Source: Vibrio cyclitrophicus
Lineage (GTDB): Bacteria > Pseudomonadota > Gammaproteobacteria > Enterobacterales > Vibrionaceae
Assembly (NCBI RefSeq): GCF_024347435.1
Contig: NZ_AP025481.1
Location: forward strand, 372,001 to 436,000
Length of the DNA stretch: 64,000 nt
Direction of reading: 5' to 3'
The notes below the pieces were generated by a model that saw only the letters and a list, made by a program, of their open reading frames with translations, searched no databases and was not told the DNA's origin. Shown one piece after another: positions 54,054 to 63,029 of this stretch. The translations under genes were made by a program, and so were the position numbers. Positions within the stretch are counted from its first letter, which is position 1; the number at the start of each line of letters is the position of its first letter.

Positions 54054-55523
54054 CTAACTCGAAACATTGATAAGCGTGACACTGCCATCGTCGTTAACTT
54101 CAGCAATTTGACCGTTAGGTTCTTCCATGAACAATAGAGTCACAAAGCCAAGTACCGCTGTTGCAGCAATCACTAAGAAAAACGTTTGGTAGCTCACGAA
54201 AGACAATACTGTTAGGTAAACTACCGCACCAACGTTACCGTAAGCACCAGTCATACCTGCAATCTGACCTGTCATGCGTCGTTTGATTAGAGGAACTGTC
54301 GCAAATACCGCACCTTCACCCGCTTGAACGAAGAAAGAACACGCCATTGCTGCGACAACCGCTAGCCATACAGGCCATGTACTGTCTACTTGACCCATTG
54401 CGAAGTAACCTACAGCAAGACCAATCGTTAGAATAAGCAGGGTTGGTTTACGACCGAATTTATCTGAAATCCAACCACCACCTGGGCGAGACATTAGGTT
54501 CATAAAGGCATAAGCCGATGCAACCATACCTGCAAGAACGGGTGTTAATTCAAAGGTTTCAGAGAAGAACAGTGGCAACATAGAAACAACAGCCAGCTCA
54601 GAACCAAACGTCGCGAAATATAATACGTTCAGTACCGCTACTTGCTTAAATTTGTACTGGTGAATTTCTGGTACTTCTTCTTTAAATACGTTTTTGTTCA
54701 CTTTCCAAACTTGTGAAACTTCATATACGTAAAGTGCGGCTAAACCCACGTAAACCGAGTTAACCGCCATATCAGAAAGCATGTTGATGTTGGTTGGCGA
54801 TAGTTTCCATGTTAGTAGAGCAAGAGCGGCATACATCGGGATCTTCATAATAAGTAAGAAGAAAAAGTCACCCTTTGATGTTACTTCCATCGCTGTTACT
54901 TGAGCCGGTTTGAAGTACGTTGAGCCTTTTGGTGTGTCTGTTACGTTTTTGTAGAAGATAAACGAGAACGCTAAGCTCATTGCGCCAGTAATACCGACTG
55001 CATAACGCCAGCCATCTTCACCACCAAACGCTAGAGCTAATGTGGGAAGTGTGAATGCTGCCGCTGCTGAACCGAAGTTACCCCAACCGCCGTAAATACC
55101 TTCTGCTGTACCCAGTTCATTGTGTGGGAACCACTCAGATACAAGGCGAATACCAACAACGAAGCCTGCGCCAATGAAACCTAATAGGAAACGTGCAATC
55201 GCCGCTTGAATGAAAGAGTCTGCCATCGCAAACATAAAACAAGGAATTGAACAGACAGCCAGTAGTGAAGAGTAGACCAACCTTGGGCCATACCTATCGG
55301 TTAACATACCAATCGCGACACGCGCTGGAATAGTCAATGCAACGTTGAGGATCAGAAGTGTTTTGATCTCTTCAGTAGAAAGACCAAGCGTGGTTTTCAC
55401 CATTTGCAGTAGGGGAGCAAAGTTGAACCATACAACAAAGGTGATAAAAAAGGCCATCCAACTTAGGTGTAAGGTTTTCATCTTACCCGTAAATGAAAGC
55501 AGCGAAAATTTTGTGTTATCCAT
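54054..55523 (-). CDS. nitrate/nitrite MFS transporter (NarK/NasA type)
   Basis: A 489-residue, twelve-helix MFS transporter. Nitrate/nitrite porter signatures are FNFAPLLQMVKTTLGLS, ARVAIGMLTDRYGPRLVYS, GAGFVVGIRLVSEWFP (first NNP motif region) and GEGAVFATVPLIKRRMTGQIAGMTGAYGNVGAVVY (second). It imports nitrate, and perhaps nitrite, for the assimilatory enzymes encoded next to it. It lies 142 bp after nirD and 233 bp before the kinase gene on the same strand. Confidence 0.93.
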   Translation of the reverse strand: MDNTKFSLLSFTGKMKTLHLSWMAFFITFVVWFNFAPLLQMVKTTLGLSTEEIKTLLILNVALTIPARVAIGMLTDRYGPRLVYSSLLAVCSIPCFMFAMADSFIQAAIARFLLGFIGAGFVVGIRLVSEWFPHNELGTAEGIYGGWGNFGSAAAAFTLPTLALAFGGEDGWRYAVGITGAMSLAFSFIFYKNVTDTPKGSTYFKPAQVTAMEVTSKGDFFFLLIMKIPMYAALALLTWKLSPTNINMLSDMAVNSVYVGLAALYVYEVSQVWKVNKNVFKEEVPEIHQYKFKQVAVLNVLYFATFGSELAVVSMLPLFFSETFELTPVLAGMVASAYAFMNLMSRPGGGWISDKFGRKPTLLILTIGLAVGYFAMGQVDSTWPVWLAVVAAMACSFFVQAGEGAVFATVPLIKRRMTGQIAGMTGAYGNVGAVVYLTVLSFVSYQTFFLVIAATAVLGFVTLLFMEEPNGQIAEVNDDGSVTLINVSS

Positions 55524-55664
55524 GGTTTAAATCCTTTAAATCTGGAAAATTACCTGGCTTGAGCACGTGCGTTACTTCCGAAATTCGAACGCTTAAATGT
55601 GCTAAACCTTTATGCCGAAATTACTCACGCTTTAAAGCGTTTTGAGGATGATGTCGGCTGTTTA

Positions 55665-56009
55665 TTAACTGGCGATAGCAAGCGGTGCGAGAACTTGTAC
55701 ATGTTCACCTTGCTTGCGAACTTCAAATTTCATGAGCTTGAGTTCTGGTTGTTCAAGACATGCTCCAGTTTCTAAGTGGTAATGCTGCTTGTATAAGGGC
55801 GACGCGACATACGGTTCACCGCTTAATGAGCCAATGATACCACGAGACATCACATTCGCTTTGCCGATAGGGTCGTAGTTAGATAGCCCATACAGTGTGT
55901 CACTGCGTTTGCAGTAAAAAATAGCCACTTGGTTATCGTCTACTTTGGCGCAAATACCACCGTTTGGGGTTAAGTCCTTGGTGTTGCATACGGTTGTCCA
56001 ATTTTCCAT
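55665..56009 (-). CDS. nirD: nitrite reductase small subunit
   Basis: A 114-residue Rieske-fold protein (VCNTKDLTPNGGICAKVD at the start, LKLMKFEVRKQGEHVQVL at the end) lacking the Rieske cysteine/histidine ligands, as usual for NirD. It is the accessory subunit of NADH nitrite reductase. The ATG follows TAGGAG. It is separated from nirB by 249 bp, which is unusually long. Confidence 0.93.
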   Translation of the reverse strand: MENWTTVCNTKDLTPNGGICAKVDDNQVAIFYCKRSDTLYGLSNYDPIGKANVMSRGIIGSLSGEPYVASPLYKQHYHLETGACLEQPELKLMKFEVRKQGEHVQVLAPLAIAS

Positions 56010-56258
56010 GACTTTCTCCTAGTCTAAAATTGAGTCTTTAATCATTTCTCTAATTTTTTCGTTTCTAAGCAGTTCGTTTCCGAGCTGCTGTAATCTTTGT
56101 CATTTGAGTCGTCTTTCTTGTCTTTATAGCTGAGCGGCGGGAGCGACTTGCTGAGCATGCCAGTCACTTCTTAGCGTTTTATGTTAGATGCTTTACCTTA
56201 CTCAACTGTTTTTTGGAGGTACGACTACTGTTGTTTATAAAGCTGATGAAACTGATAT

Positions 56259-58841
56259 TTATGAAACTTCAGTCACTTCGATTTGGTCAGCCTTGGTTAG
56301 CTTTTCATCGCGTTGCGAATCTAAAGACGCGCTAATGTTTGGTTTAGGAAAGCGCTGCTCTCGTTCTTTGATGAATGAAAGGCTAGTGTCCATCTCTTCG
56401 CTGTTGATGTAGTGCTGGAAGCGCTTCATCTTTTCAGGGTTTTCGATGGTGGTTTTCCATTCACACTGGTATTTTTCGATGTTGAGCGCGATGTCGGCTT
56501 CAAGTTCTTCAACAACATTGAGCTTGTCTTCAATCACGACTTGTTTGAGGTATTCAATGCCGCCTTCAAGGTTTTCCATCCATACTGATGTGCGTTGCAG
56601 GCGATCTGCAGTACGTGTGTAGAACATTAGAATGCGGTCTATGTATTGCAGAAGGGTGCTTTCATCAAGGTCGGTAGCAAAAAGGTCACCATGGCGAGGG
56701 CGCATACCACCGTTACCACAGATGTAGAGGTTCCAACCTTTGTCGGTCGCGATAATGCCGAAGTCCTTCGACTGCGCTTCTGCACATTCACGAGTACAGC
56801 CAGAAACTGCAAACTTGGTTTTATGTGGCGAGCGTAGCCCTTTGTAGCGGTTCTCTAATCGAATCGCTAAGCCTACGCTGTCGTCGATACCGTATCGGCA
56901 CCAAGTGCTACCCACACACGACTTAACAGTACGAACCGACTTACCGTAGGCGTGGCCTGTTTCGAAACCTGCATCAATCAGCTTTTTCCAAATGATAGGC
57001 AGTTCGTTAAGCTGCGCACCAAACAAATCGACACGCTGACCACCGGTGATTTTGGTGTAAAGGTCGAACTCTTTCGCGACTTCGCCAAGCACGATCAATT
57101 TGTCAGGTGTGATTTCACCGCCTGCAATACGTGGCACAACTGAATAAGTGCCGTCTTTTTGCATGTTGCCTAGGTAGATATCGTTGGTGTCTTGCAGTTC
57201 AATATGCTGATCTTCTAGGATGTAATCGTTCCAGTAAGAAGCCAAAATTGAACCGACTGCAGGCTTACAAACTGTACAGCCTAATCCATTGCCATGAGAA
57301 TCCAATAGCTCATCGAATGTCTTAATTTTGTTGACGCGGATAATGTCGGTAAGTTCTTGTCGAGAATAGGCAAAGTGCTCACAAATATCGTTTGAGACTT
57401 CCACACCAAGGTTGCTTAGTTCACTGTCTAAAACTTGTTTAGCAAGCGCAGAACAACCACCACAACCTGTTGAAGCATTGGTTGTTTCTTTTAATGCTGC
57501 CATGGTGGTGCATCCAGCAGATACGGCGTCTTTGATATCGCCTTTGGTCACATCAAAACACGAACAAATCACTGCGCTGTCAGGCAGGGCTTCAACACCC
57601 ATTGCTGAACCAGAATTGTCCGCGAGGTTTGGCAGAATAAGCACGGATGGGTTTTCAGGAAGAGGCATATCATTTTGTTTGATTTGCAGTAGTGACCCGT
57701 AAGCCTCTGCGTCGCCCACCAATACTGCACCAACAATCTTTTTACCATCAGCTGAGATGATAAGGCGTTTGTAAACTTGCTCGATTTCGTCGTTATAAGT
57801 ATACGATTGAGCACCTTCTGTTTGGCCGTGTACTTCACCTATACTTGCGACATCAACACCAAGCAGTTTGAGCTTAGTGCTCATGTCGGCACCAGTAAAC
57901 GAAGCGTCGCTCGCGCCATCAGAGATGATATGCGCTGCTGCGACTTTCGCCATTGAATAGCCAGGAGCCACTAAGCCGAAGATCTTGTTGTCCCAAAGTG
58001 CACATTCACCAATCGCATACACATTGTCAATGTTGGTTTGGCAATGATCGTTAATCACGATGCCGCCACGTTCACCAATGGCAATATCAGAGCTACGAGC
58101 TAGGGCATCTTGAGGACGAATACCCGCAGAAAACACAATCATATCGGTTTCAAGATGGGTGCCGTCTGCGAAGTTCATACGGTAGCGAGAAGTCTCACCC
58201 GCGACTATCTCAGAGGTTGCCTTCTCAGTGTGAACCTGAACACCAAGGTCTTCAATTTTACGGCGTAAAAGCGCACCGCCACCGTCATCCAACTGTACGG
58301 CCATCAGGCGAGGAGCGAACTCCACCACATGGGTTTCCAAACCAAGGTTTTTAACTGCATTTGCGGCTTCTAAGCCAAGCAGGCCACCACCAATAACCAC
58401 GCCCGATTTACTGCTTTTGCTTGATAATTCAATAGCGTCTAAGTCTTCGATGGTGCGATAAACGTGGCAATGTTCTTGGTCGTTACCGGGAATAGGAGGA
58501 ACAAAAGGAAATGAACCCGTCGCTAGAATTAATGTGTCATAACTCTCGGTATGTCCCGACTCTGTCACAACGCACTTATTGTCAGTGTCTAGTTGAGCGA
58601 CTTTTGCGTTCAATAGGTAGTTGACGCCATTGCTTTGGTAATACTCTTCGCTGGTCAATGCCAAATCTTCGGCATTTCCACGTTTGAAGTAAGCTGTAAG
58701 CTGGACTCGGTCATAGGCTAACCTAGGTTCTTCGCTGAAAGTAATTACATCAAAATCATCACTTTCTGATTGTAAAATGTTGTCGATAAATTTGTGTCCA
58801 ACCATACCGTTACCAACGACGACGATCTTCTTCTTGCTCAT
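56259..58841 (-). CDS. nirB: NADH-dependent nitrite reductase large subunit
   Basis: An 860-residue cytosolic enzyme reducing nitrite to ammonium. Residues 1-300 form the FAD/NADH domain (KIVVVGNGMVGHKF, GVVIGGGLLGLEAANAVK). A BFD-like [2Fe-2S] site follows (CSCFDV and GCGGC, about 425-465). The C-terminal siroheme/[4Fe-4S] domain has CVGSTWC (about 641-647) and GCTREC (about 681-686). It is the first gene of the leftward nitrate unit. A sigma-54 promoter motif lies about 157 bp upstream. Confidence 0.96.
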   Translation of the reverse strand: MSKKKIVVVGNGMVGHKFIDNILQSESDDFDVITFSEEPRLAYDRVQLTAYFKRGNAEDLALTSEEYYQSNGVNYLLNAKVAQLDTDNKCVVTESGHTESYDTLILATGSFPFVPPIPGNDQEHCHVYRTIEDLDAIELSSKSSKSGVVIGGGLLGLEAANAVKNLGLETHVVEFAPRLMAVQLDDGGGALLRRKIEDLGVQVHTEKATSEIVAGETSRYRMNFADGTHLETDMIVFSAGIRPQDALARSSDIAIGERGGIVINDHCQTNIDNVYAIGECALWDNKIFGLVAPGYSMAKVAAAHIISDGASDASFTGADMSTKLKLLGVDVASIGEVHGQTEGAQSYTYNDEIEQVYKRLIISADGKKIVGAVLVGDAEAYGSLLQIKQNDMPLPENPSVLILPNLADNSGSAMGVEALPDSAVICSCFDVTKGDIKDAVSAGCTTMAALKETTNASTGCGGCSALAKQVLDSELSNLGVEVSNDICEHFAYSRQELTDIIRVNKIKTFDELLDSHGNGLGCTVCKPAVGSILASYWNDYILEDQHIELQDTNDIYLGNMQKDGTYSVVPRIAGGEITPDKLIVLGEVAKEFDLYTKITGGQRVDLFGAQLNELPIIWKKLIDAGFETGHAYGKSVRTVKSCVGSTWCRYGIDDSVGLAIRLENRYKGLRSPHKTKFAVSGCTRECAEAQSKDFGIIATDKGWNLYICGNGGMRPRHGDLFATDLDESTLLQYIDRILMFYTRTADRLQRTSVWMENLEGGIEYLKQVVIEDKLNVVEELEADIALNIEKYQCEWKTTIENPEKMKRFQHYINSEEMDTSLSFIKEREQRFPKPNISASLDSQRDEKLTKADQIEVTEVS

Positions 58842-58997
58842 AATCCATTCCTTATTCTCGGCTTCATTGTTTATAGCGTTAACGTTTATAGCGTTTAACT
58901 TCTAATGGTTAACAAATGAATACCGGGTTGAGATTCCACTCAATTCATCATTATCAAGAAAACAAAAATTGTTTTTCTAACTCTTGGTTTTTAGTAG

Positions 58998-59013
58998 AGC
59001 AAGGAGGGTGCCA
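58998..59013 (-). promoter_or_regulatory. sigma-54 promoter motif for nirB
   Basis: The reverse strand reads TGGCACCCTCCTTGCT, which matches the -24/-12 consensus TGGCACn5TTGCW with exact GG-to-GC spacing. Predicted transcription start is near 58987, giving a leader of about 146 bases to nirB. Confidence 0.85.
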
Positions 59014-59132
59014 AATTGTGATTTAGCAAAATAAATAAAATAAAATTTATATTTTTCAATAAATTAAAAATTCCAGGTAGAACGCAATTACCCCTAAAGT
59101 GGTATGTAATTTTTTTGTTAAATTTATGGAAA

Positions 59133-59169
59133 TGAACGTTTGTGGTGCAACTTTCCGCAAGATGGTGCA
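59133..59169. promoter_or_regulatory. two NtrC-like boxes 20 bp apart
   Basis: TGAACGTTTGTGGTGCA (59133-59149) and TTCCGCAAGATGGTGCA (59153-59169) each resemble the NtrC site TGCACCAnnnTGGTGCA, with strong right halves TGGTGCA. They sit about 120-150 bp from both divergent sigma-54 motifs, a usual enhancer distance. Spacing of 20 bp equals two helical turns. Confidence 0.6.
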
Positions 59170-59283
59170 AAAAATAAGTTTTTGATATCAACCAGTTCTT
59201 AGTAACTGGTTTATTATTGTTTTTATTCCGCTAAATTATTGTTTCATATCGATTTTTCTTATTTGTTTGATTCTTGGATTTAA

Positions 59284-59299
59284 TGGCGTGCTATTTGCT
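59284..59299 (+). promoter_or_regulatory. sigma-54 promoter motif for nasA
   Basis: TGGCGTGCTATTTGCT carries the GG and GC dinucleotides at the exact spacing, plus TTGCT. The start would fall near 59310, some 33 bases before the nasA ATG. Confidence 0.75.
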
Positions 59300-59342
59300 T
59301 TAGTTAAATAAATGCAATTTTGGATAATTGAGCGAGAAACGG

Positions 59343-61898
59343 ATGAGTGATTCAAACAGTGGCTGGATAAAATCGACATGTGCCTATTGTGGTGTTGGAT
59401 GCGGAATAGAAGCGAGGCCCACTGCATTAGGTAAGCTTGAAGTACGTGGTGACAAAGAACACCCGTCGAATTATGGAAAGTTATGTACTAAAGGTATTGC
59501 TCTAGGTGAAACCGTAACACCTCTAGGTCGTCTTACTCAGCCTACTCATATTAAGAATCAACAAAAACACGAACTCGTATGGGATGACGCCACTCAATTG
59601 GTCGCTGATAGGTTTAACCAAACCATTGAAGAGTTTGGTCCTGATTCAGTTGCGTTCTATGTCTCTGGCCAACTGTTAACAGAAGACTATTACGTTGCTA
59701 ATAAGCTGATGAAAGGCTTTATTGGTAGCGGAAACATTGACAGTAACTCAAGGCTTTGCATGGCATCGAGCGTTGTTGGACATAAACGTGCATTTGGTAG
59801 CGACACGGTTCCTATTTGTTATGAAGATTTAGAGCAAACCGACTTGGTCGTGATTACTGGCTCAAACTTAGCATGGTGTCATCCGGTTCTTTTTCAAAGG
59901 TTAAGAGCAGCTAAGCAAGCGAATCCCAAACTGCAAGTGATCGTCATAGATCCTCGTTATACCGACACATGTGAAATAGCAGATCAACATTTAGCGATTG
60001 AATCGGGCTCTGACGTGGCCTTGTTTAACGGGTTACTTTCATACTTAGCGGATAATGATGCACTTGATGAAGGCTATATAAGCAAACATACAGAAGGCTT
60101 CCAACAAGCGATCAAGTCAGCAAAGAAGTATGTTTACCACGCTGATTCAAGCATCAATTCAGAGCAAAGCGTCAGCCAACTGACCGGGTTAGCGGAACAA
60201 GAGGTTGAGCGCTTCTATCGCGCGTTCGCTTCTAAACAAAAAGTCGTCACCATTTATTCTCAGGGCGTGAATCAGTCGAGCCAAGGTTGTGACAAAGTGA
60301 ACGCTATTCTCAACTGTCATTTAGCCACCGGAAAAATCGGACAAGCAGGTATGGGGCCTTTCTCTGTGACAGGTCAGCCCAACGCAATGGGCGGTCGCGA
60401 AGTTGGTGGTTTAGCGAATACGCTAGCGGCGCACTTTGAGTTTGGGGATGAGAAATCACACCAAACGGTGAGTGATTTTTGGCAAACCGATAACTTAGCA
60501 ACCCAACCCGGCTTGAAAGCAGTCGAGTTGTTTGACGACATGCTTGAAGGCAAGATCAAAGCGGTGTGGATTATGGCGACCAACCCTGTGGTGAGCCTTC
60601 CAGACAGTGCGAGAGTGAAAGCAGCGCTAGAAAACTGTCCATTTGTGGTTGTGTCAGATTGCATTGCCGATACCGAAACCACACGCTTGGCCGATGTTGT
60701 GTTACCTGCGCAAGGTTGGAGTGAAAAATCGGGTACCGTGACCAACTCCGAGCGCCGTATATCAAGGCAGCGCCGCATATTGCCAAGCCCGGGTGAAGCT
60801 AAACCTGATTGGTGGATGATTAAAGAAGTGGCGCAGAAAATGGGTCATCAACATGCCTTTGATTATCGTCATGAAGGGCAGATATTTGAAGAATACTGTC
60901 AAATGACGGGTCTTGATAATACTGACGGTAAAACGCGAGACCTGTGTTTAATTGGTCTAACCAAATTGGACGATAAGGGTTATAGCGAGCTAAAACCCCA
61001 GCAATGGCCCGTACTAGAATTGCAGCAAGATATCGTAAATAAACGAATGTTCACTGATGGCGAGTTTTTCACTAAGTCAGGAAAAGCCCAATTTGTTGCG
61101 GTTGAACATGCTTTGCCATTAACGACGTCGTCACCAGACTATCCGCTTATTATGAACAGCGGACGAGTGCGTGATCAATGGCACACTATGAGTCGAACAG
61201 GGCTTGCCTCATCACTTGGAGACCACACTCCCGAGCCGTTCATTGCTGTTCACCCTGAAACCGCCAAGAAATTTGGATTGGAAACGGGCACAAACCAAAC
61301 CAACCAGGTTGTTAAAGTGAAAAGCGCTCAAGGTGAGTCTCAAGCGCGCTTGGTATTAACCCAAGAGATGCGTAAAGAGCAGGTGTTTATGCCGATTCAC
61401 TGGAACGGCACCACGGCCAAAGACAGCAAGCCGTGTGACTTGATTTTACCTAACACCGATTCCAATTCAGGACAGCCAGAATTTAAACACACACCTGTGA
61501 TGTTAGAAGCGTGTGCTTATTGCAGCGAAGCGGCACTGGTCAGTGATAAGGTGATGGATTGCAGCAGCTTTGATTACTGGGTTAGGCAGAAAGTCGAGGG
61601 CGGATTTTTGTATCGTATCTCGTCATCTAAGAATCCTATGGAGTTGGTGATTCAGCTTGCCAACACACTGGACGAATTACCCGAACCTAACGCAGAAGCG
61701 GTTAAATCACTCCATTATCACGGCAATAAATCGTTCAAGAACTACGGTTCAGCCAAGCTTGGTGAGTTTGGTGTGAAACAAGCGTTCGTGGTGAACAGTA
61801 ACCTAGATCATGAAAGTATCAACTGGCTGGTGGAATGCCTAACCCGAGAAGCCGATGAAGAATTCGAAGCCGAATTTTTGAGTACCATGGCGAAGTAG
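59343..61898 (+). CDS. nasA: assimilatory nitrate reductase catalytic subunit
   Basis: An 851-residue cytosolic molybdenum enzyme reducing nitrate to nitrite. The N-terminal [4Fe-4S] site is C13, C16, C20 and C48 (STCAYCGVGCGIEA and KLCTKG). The probable Mo-coordinating cysteine is C139 (SRLCMASSV). Bis-MGD-binding segments include GSNLAWCHPVLFQRL, GREVGGLANTL and ATNPVVSLPDS. The C-terminus lacks an evident [2Fe-2S] BFD-like domain as found in some NasA proteins, so a separate electron donor is expected. The ATG at 59343 is chosen; an upstream TTG is possible. It is divergent from nirB. Confidence 0.94.
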   Translation: MSDSNSGWIKSTCAYCGVGCGIEARPTALGKLEVRGDKEHPSNYGKLCTKGIALGETVTPLGRLTQPTHIKNQQKHELVWDDATQLVADRFNQTIEEFGPDSVAFYVSGQLLTEDYYVANKLMKGFIGSGNIDSNSRLCMASSVVGHKRAFGSDTVPICYEDLEQTDLVVITGSNLAWCHPVLFQRLRAAKQANPKLQVIVIDPRYTDTCEIADQHLAIESGSDVALFNGLLSYLADNDALDEGYISKHTEGFQQAIKSAKKYVYHADSSINSEQSVSQLTGLAEQEVERFYRAFASKQKVVTIYSQGVNQSSQGCDKVNAILNCHLATGKIGQAGMGPFSVTGQPNAMGGREVGGLANTLAAHFEFGDEKSHQTVSDFWQTDNLATQPGLKAVELFDDMLEGKIKAVWIMATNPVVSLPDSARVKAALENCPFVVVSDCIADTETTRLADVVLPAQGWSEKSGTVTNSERRISRQRRILPSPGEAKPDWWMIKEVAQKMGHQHAFDYRHEGQIFEEYCQMTGLDNTDGKTRDLCLIGLTKLDDKGYSELKPQQWPVLELQQDIVNKRMFTDGEFFTKSGKAQFVAVEHALPLTTSSPDYPLIMNSGRVRDQWHTMSRTGLASSLGDHTPEPFIAVHPETAKKFGLETGTNQTNQVVKVKSAQGESQARLVLTQEMRKEQVFMPIHWNGTTAKDSKPCDLILPNTDSNSGQPEFKHTPVMLEACAYCSEAALVSDKVMDCSSFDYWVRQKVEGGFLYRISSSKNPMELVIQLANTLDELPEPNAEAVKSLHYHGNKSFKNYGSAKLGEFGVKQAFVVNSNLDHESINWLVECLTREADEEFEAEFLSTMAK

Positions 61899-61933
61899 TT
61901 ACTACCTCACATTCATCCATACCAATGGCGTAG

Positions 61934-61964
61934 ACGCCGACAATCATGTCGGCGTTTTTGTTTG
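61934..61964 (+). terminator. terminator after nasA
   Basis: ACGCCGACA (61934-61942) pairs with TGTCGGCGT (61947-61955) around ATCA and is followed by TTTTGTTT. Confidence 0.92.
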
Positions 61965-62286
61965 AGTGTACAGCTCCCCAATCCGTGACAATTCATTGCC
62001 TGAACTGCGGTTCACTCATCACCCAACCCAAAGACTTAGATCAAAATTGTCTAGGATTTGGCCAGTAAATCACCGAAGAAGGTAACGATTAACTCACACA
62101 TTGAGGTGTTTTCTGCATTTTACTGGAACTATATGGAAAATTTCTGCTTTTCGTCATGTTCGATAAAGCAGTAATCAGGTAAGGTTCTGTTATTAAATGG
62201 GTTATTAGACCGAGCCTGAACTGTTGAGATGACTAGACAGAATTGTTTCAGGGACAAAATACAGAATTATTCTGTCTAATATAGCT
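61965..62286. other. spacer between nasA and the cassette region
   Basis: No gene, integrase or recognisable attI is seen. The right part holds a strong symmetric element at 62234-62278. The junction with cassette-type sequence is probably at GTTATAA, 62287-62293. Confidence 0.5.
62234..62278. repeat. nested inverted repeats at the left edge of the cassette region
   Basis: TAGACAGAAT (62234-62243) pairs with ATTCTGTCTA (62269-62278). The right arm is also part of a perfect palindrome, ACAGAATTATTCTGT (62261-62275). Either an operator, a hairpin, or a feature of the insertion site. Confidence 0.55.
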
Positions 62287-62308
62287 GTTATAAAACAAGG
62301 AGTAGAGC

Positions 62309-62938
62309 ATCGATAAATTACTCTCAAGGTCAGCTGAATACGAGAACTATGTTGACTACATACTAAGGCAACCGCTGTATGATGGTTCTGATAGGATTCG
62401 AGTAAGCAGAATAATGTGCAGCGTATCATTGGAGCACGCTGAAAGTTTAAAGATTCTGCTAGCGACCAGAAACTTCACGTCTGCCCTTGGGCTATTAAGG
62501 CTTCAGTTCGAGAGTCTAGTTCGGGGAATGTGGGTACTGTATGCTGCAAGTGATATAGCAGTAAGCAAACTAACTGCAGAGCTAAATGAAGAAAATCAAA
62601 GAAGAGCCAACAATTTGCCGATGTTGAGCGAAATGATTAGCCAGTTGGAGAAGAAGGCCCCCAAAAATGCAGTAGATCCTATTCTCGAATTTAAAGAGTA
62701 TTCTTGGAAACCGCTAAGCTCATACGTTCATGGAGGCTTACATGCTGTTGATAGACATAGCAAAGGGTATCCAGTTGCCATGATAGAACAGGTTTTGAAG
62801 GCATCAAATGGTGTTAACGGGTTAGTTGCCGTTTTTGGTTCTATTCTCACTGGTCAAACGAATTTGACTCAAGATGTATATACATCATTTGATACATATG
62901 TAGACATCTTTCAGATGAAGGGACCAGTTGTTTTATAA
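62309..62938 (+). CDS. DUF6988-like protein, integron cassette gene with ATC as apparent start
   Basis: An open frame of 209 residues. The first ATG (62414) would delete 35 well-formed residues (DKLLSRSAEYENYVDYILRQ onward) that fit the start of this family. AAGGAG at 62297-62302 is placed six bases before an ATC codon (62309-62311), exactly where an ATG is expected. So the start is either a rare ATC or a mutated ATG. The body (ALGLLRLQFESLVRGMWVLY, SSYVHGGLHAV) matches DUF6988/DUF5677-like proteins common in cassettes and islands; function unknown. The stop codon lies inside the attC site. Confidence 0.7.
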   Translation: MDKLLSRSAEYENYVDYILRQPLYDGSDRIRVSRIMCSVSLEHAESLKILLATRNFTSALGLLRLQFESLVRGMWVLYAASDIAVSKLTAELNEENQRRANNLPMLSEMISQLEKKAPKNAVDPILEFKEYSWKPLSSYVHGGLHAVDRHSKGYPVAMIEQVLKASNGVNGLVAVFGSILTGQTNLTQDVYTSFDTYVDIFQMKGPVVL

Positions 62939-63029
62939 CAAAGCATTTAAGAGTGATTCGCAACGCTTGGCGTTTTCGCTTCGCTCAAGTATAGCCAAGC
63001 GCCGCTCACACCTTAATGCGGCGTTAGTT
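62933..63029 (+). repeat. attC recombination site 1 (VCR-like)
   Basis: The site begins TATAACAAAGCATTTAAGAG and ends AATGCGGCGTTAGTT. The outer AAC/GTT core sites, the complementary arms (AAGCATTTAAG against CTTAATGCGG) and the inner CGCTTGG/CCAAGCG pair form the long imperfect hairpin of Vibrio integron attC sites. Length is about 97 bp. Cassette genes lie on the plus strand upstream. Confidence 0.88.

Noticed and set aside
56042..56158. 38-codon gene between nirB and nirD
   Set aside because: No ribosome-binding site, and a low-complexity charged composition. Mentioned only as part of the odd spacer.
59143..59160. A further sigma-54 promoter at TGGTGCAACTTTCCGCA
   Set aside because: The GG-to-GC spacing is 11 instead of 10, and the sequence is better explained as NtrC-like boxes.
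61965..62286. attI site at the cassette edge
   Set aside because: No integrase gene is adjacent, and I cannot recognise attI features; only a possible GTT junction is seen.
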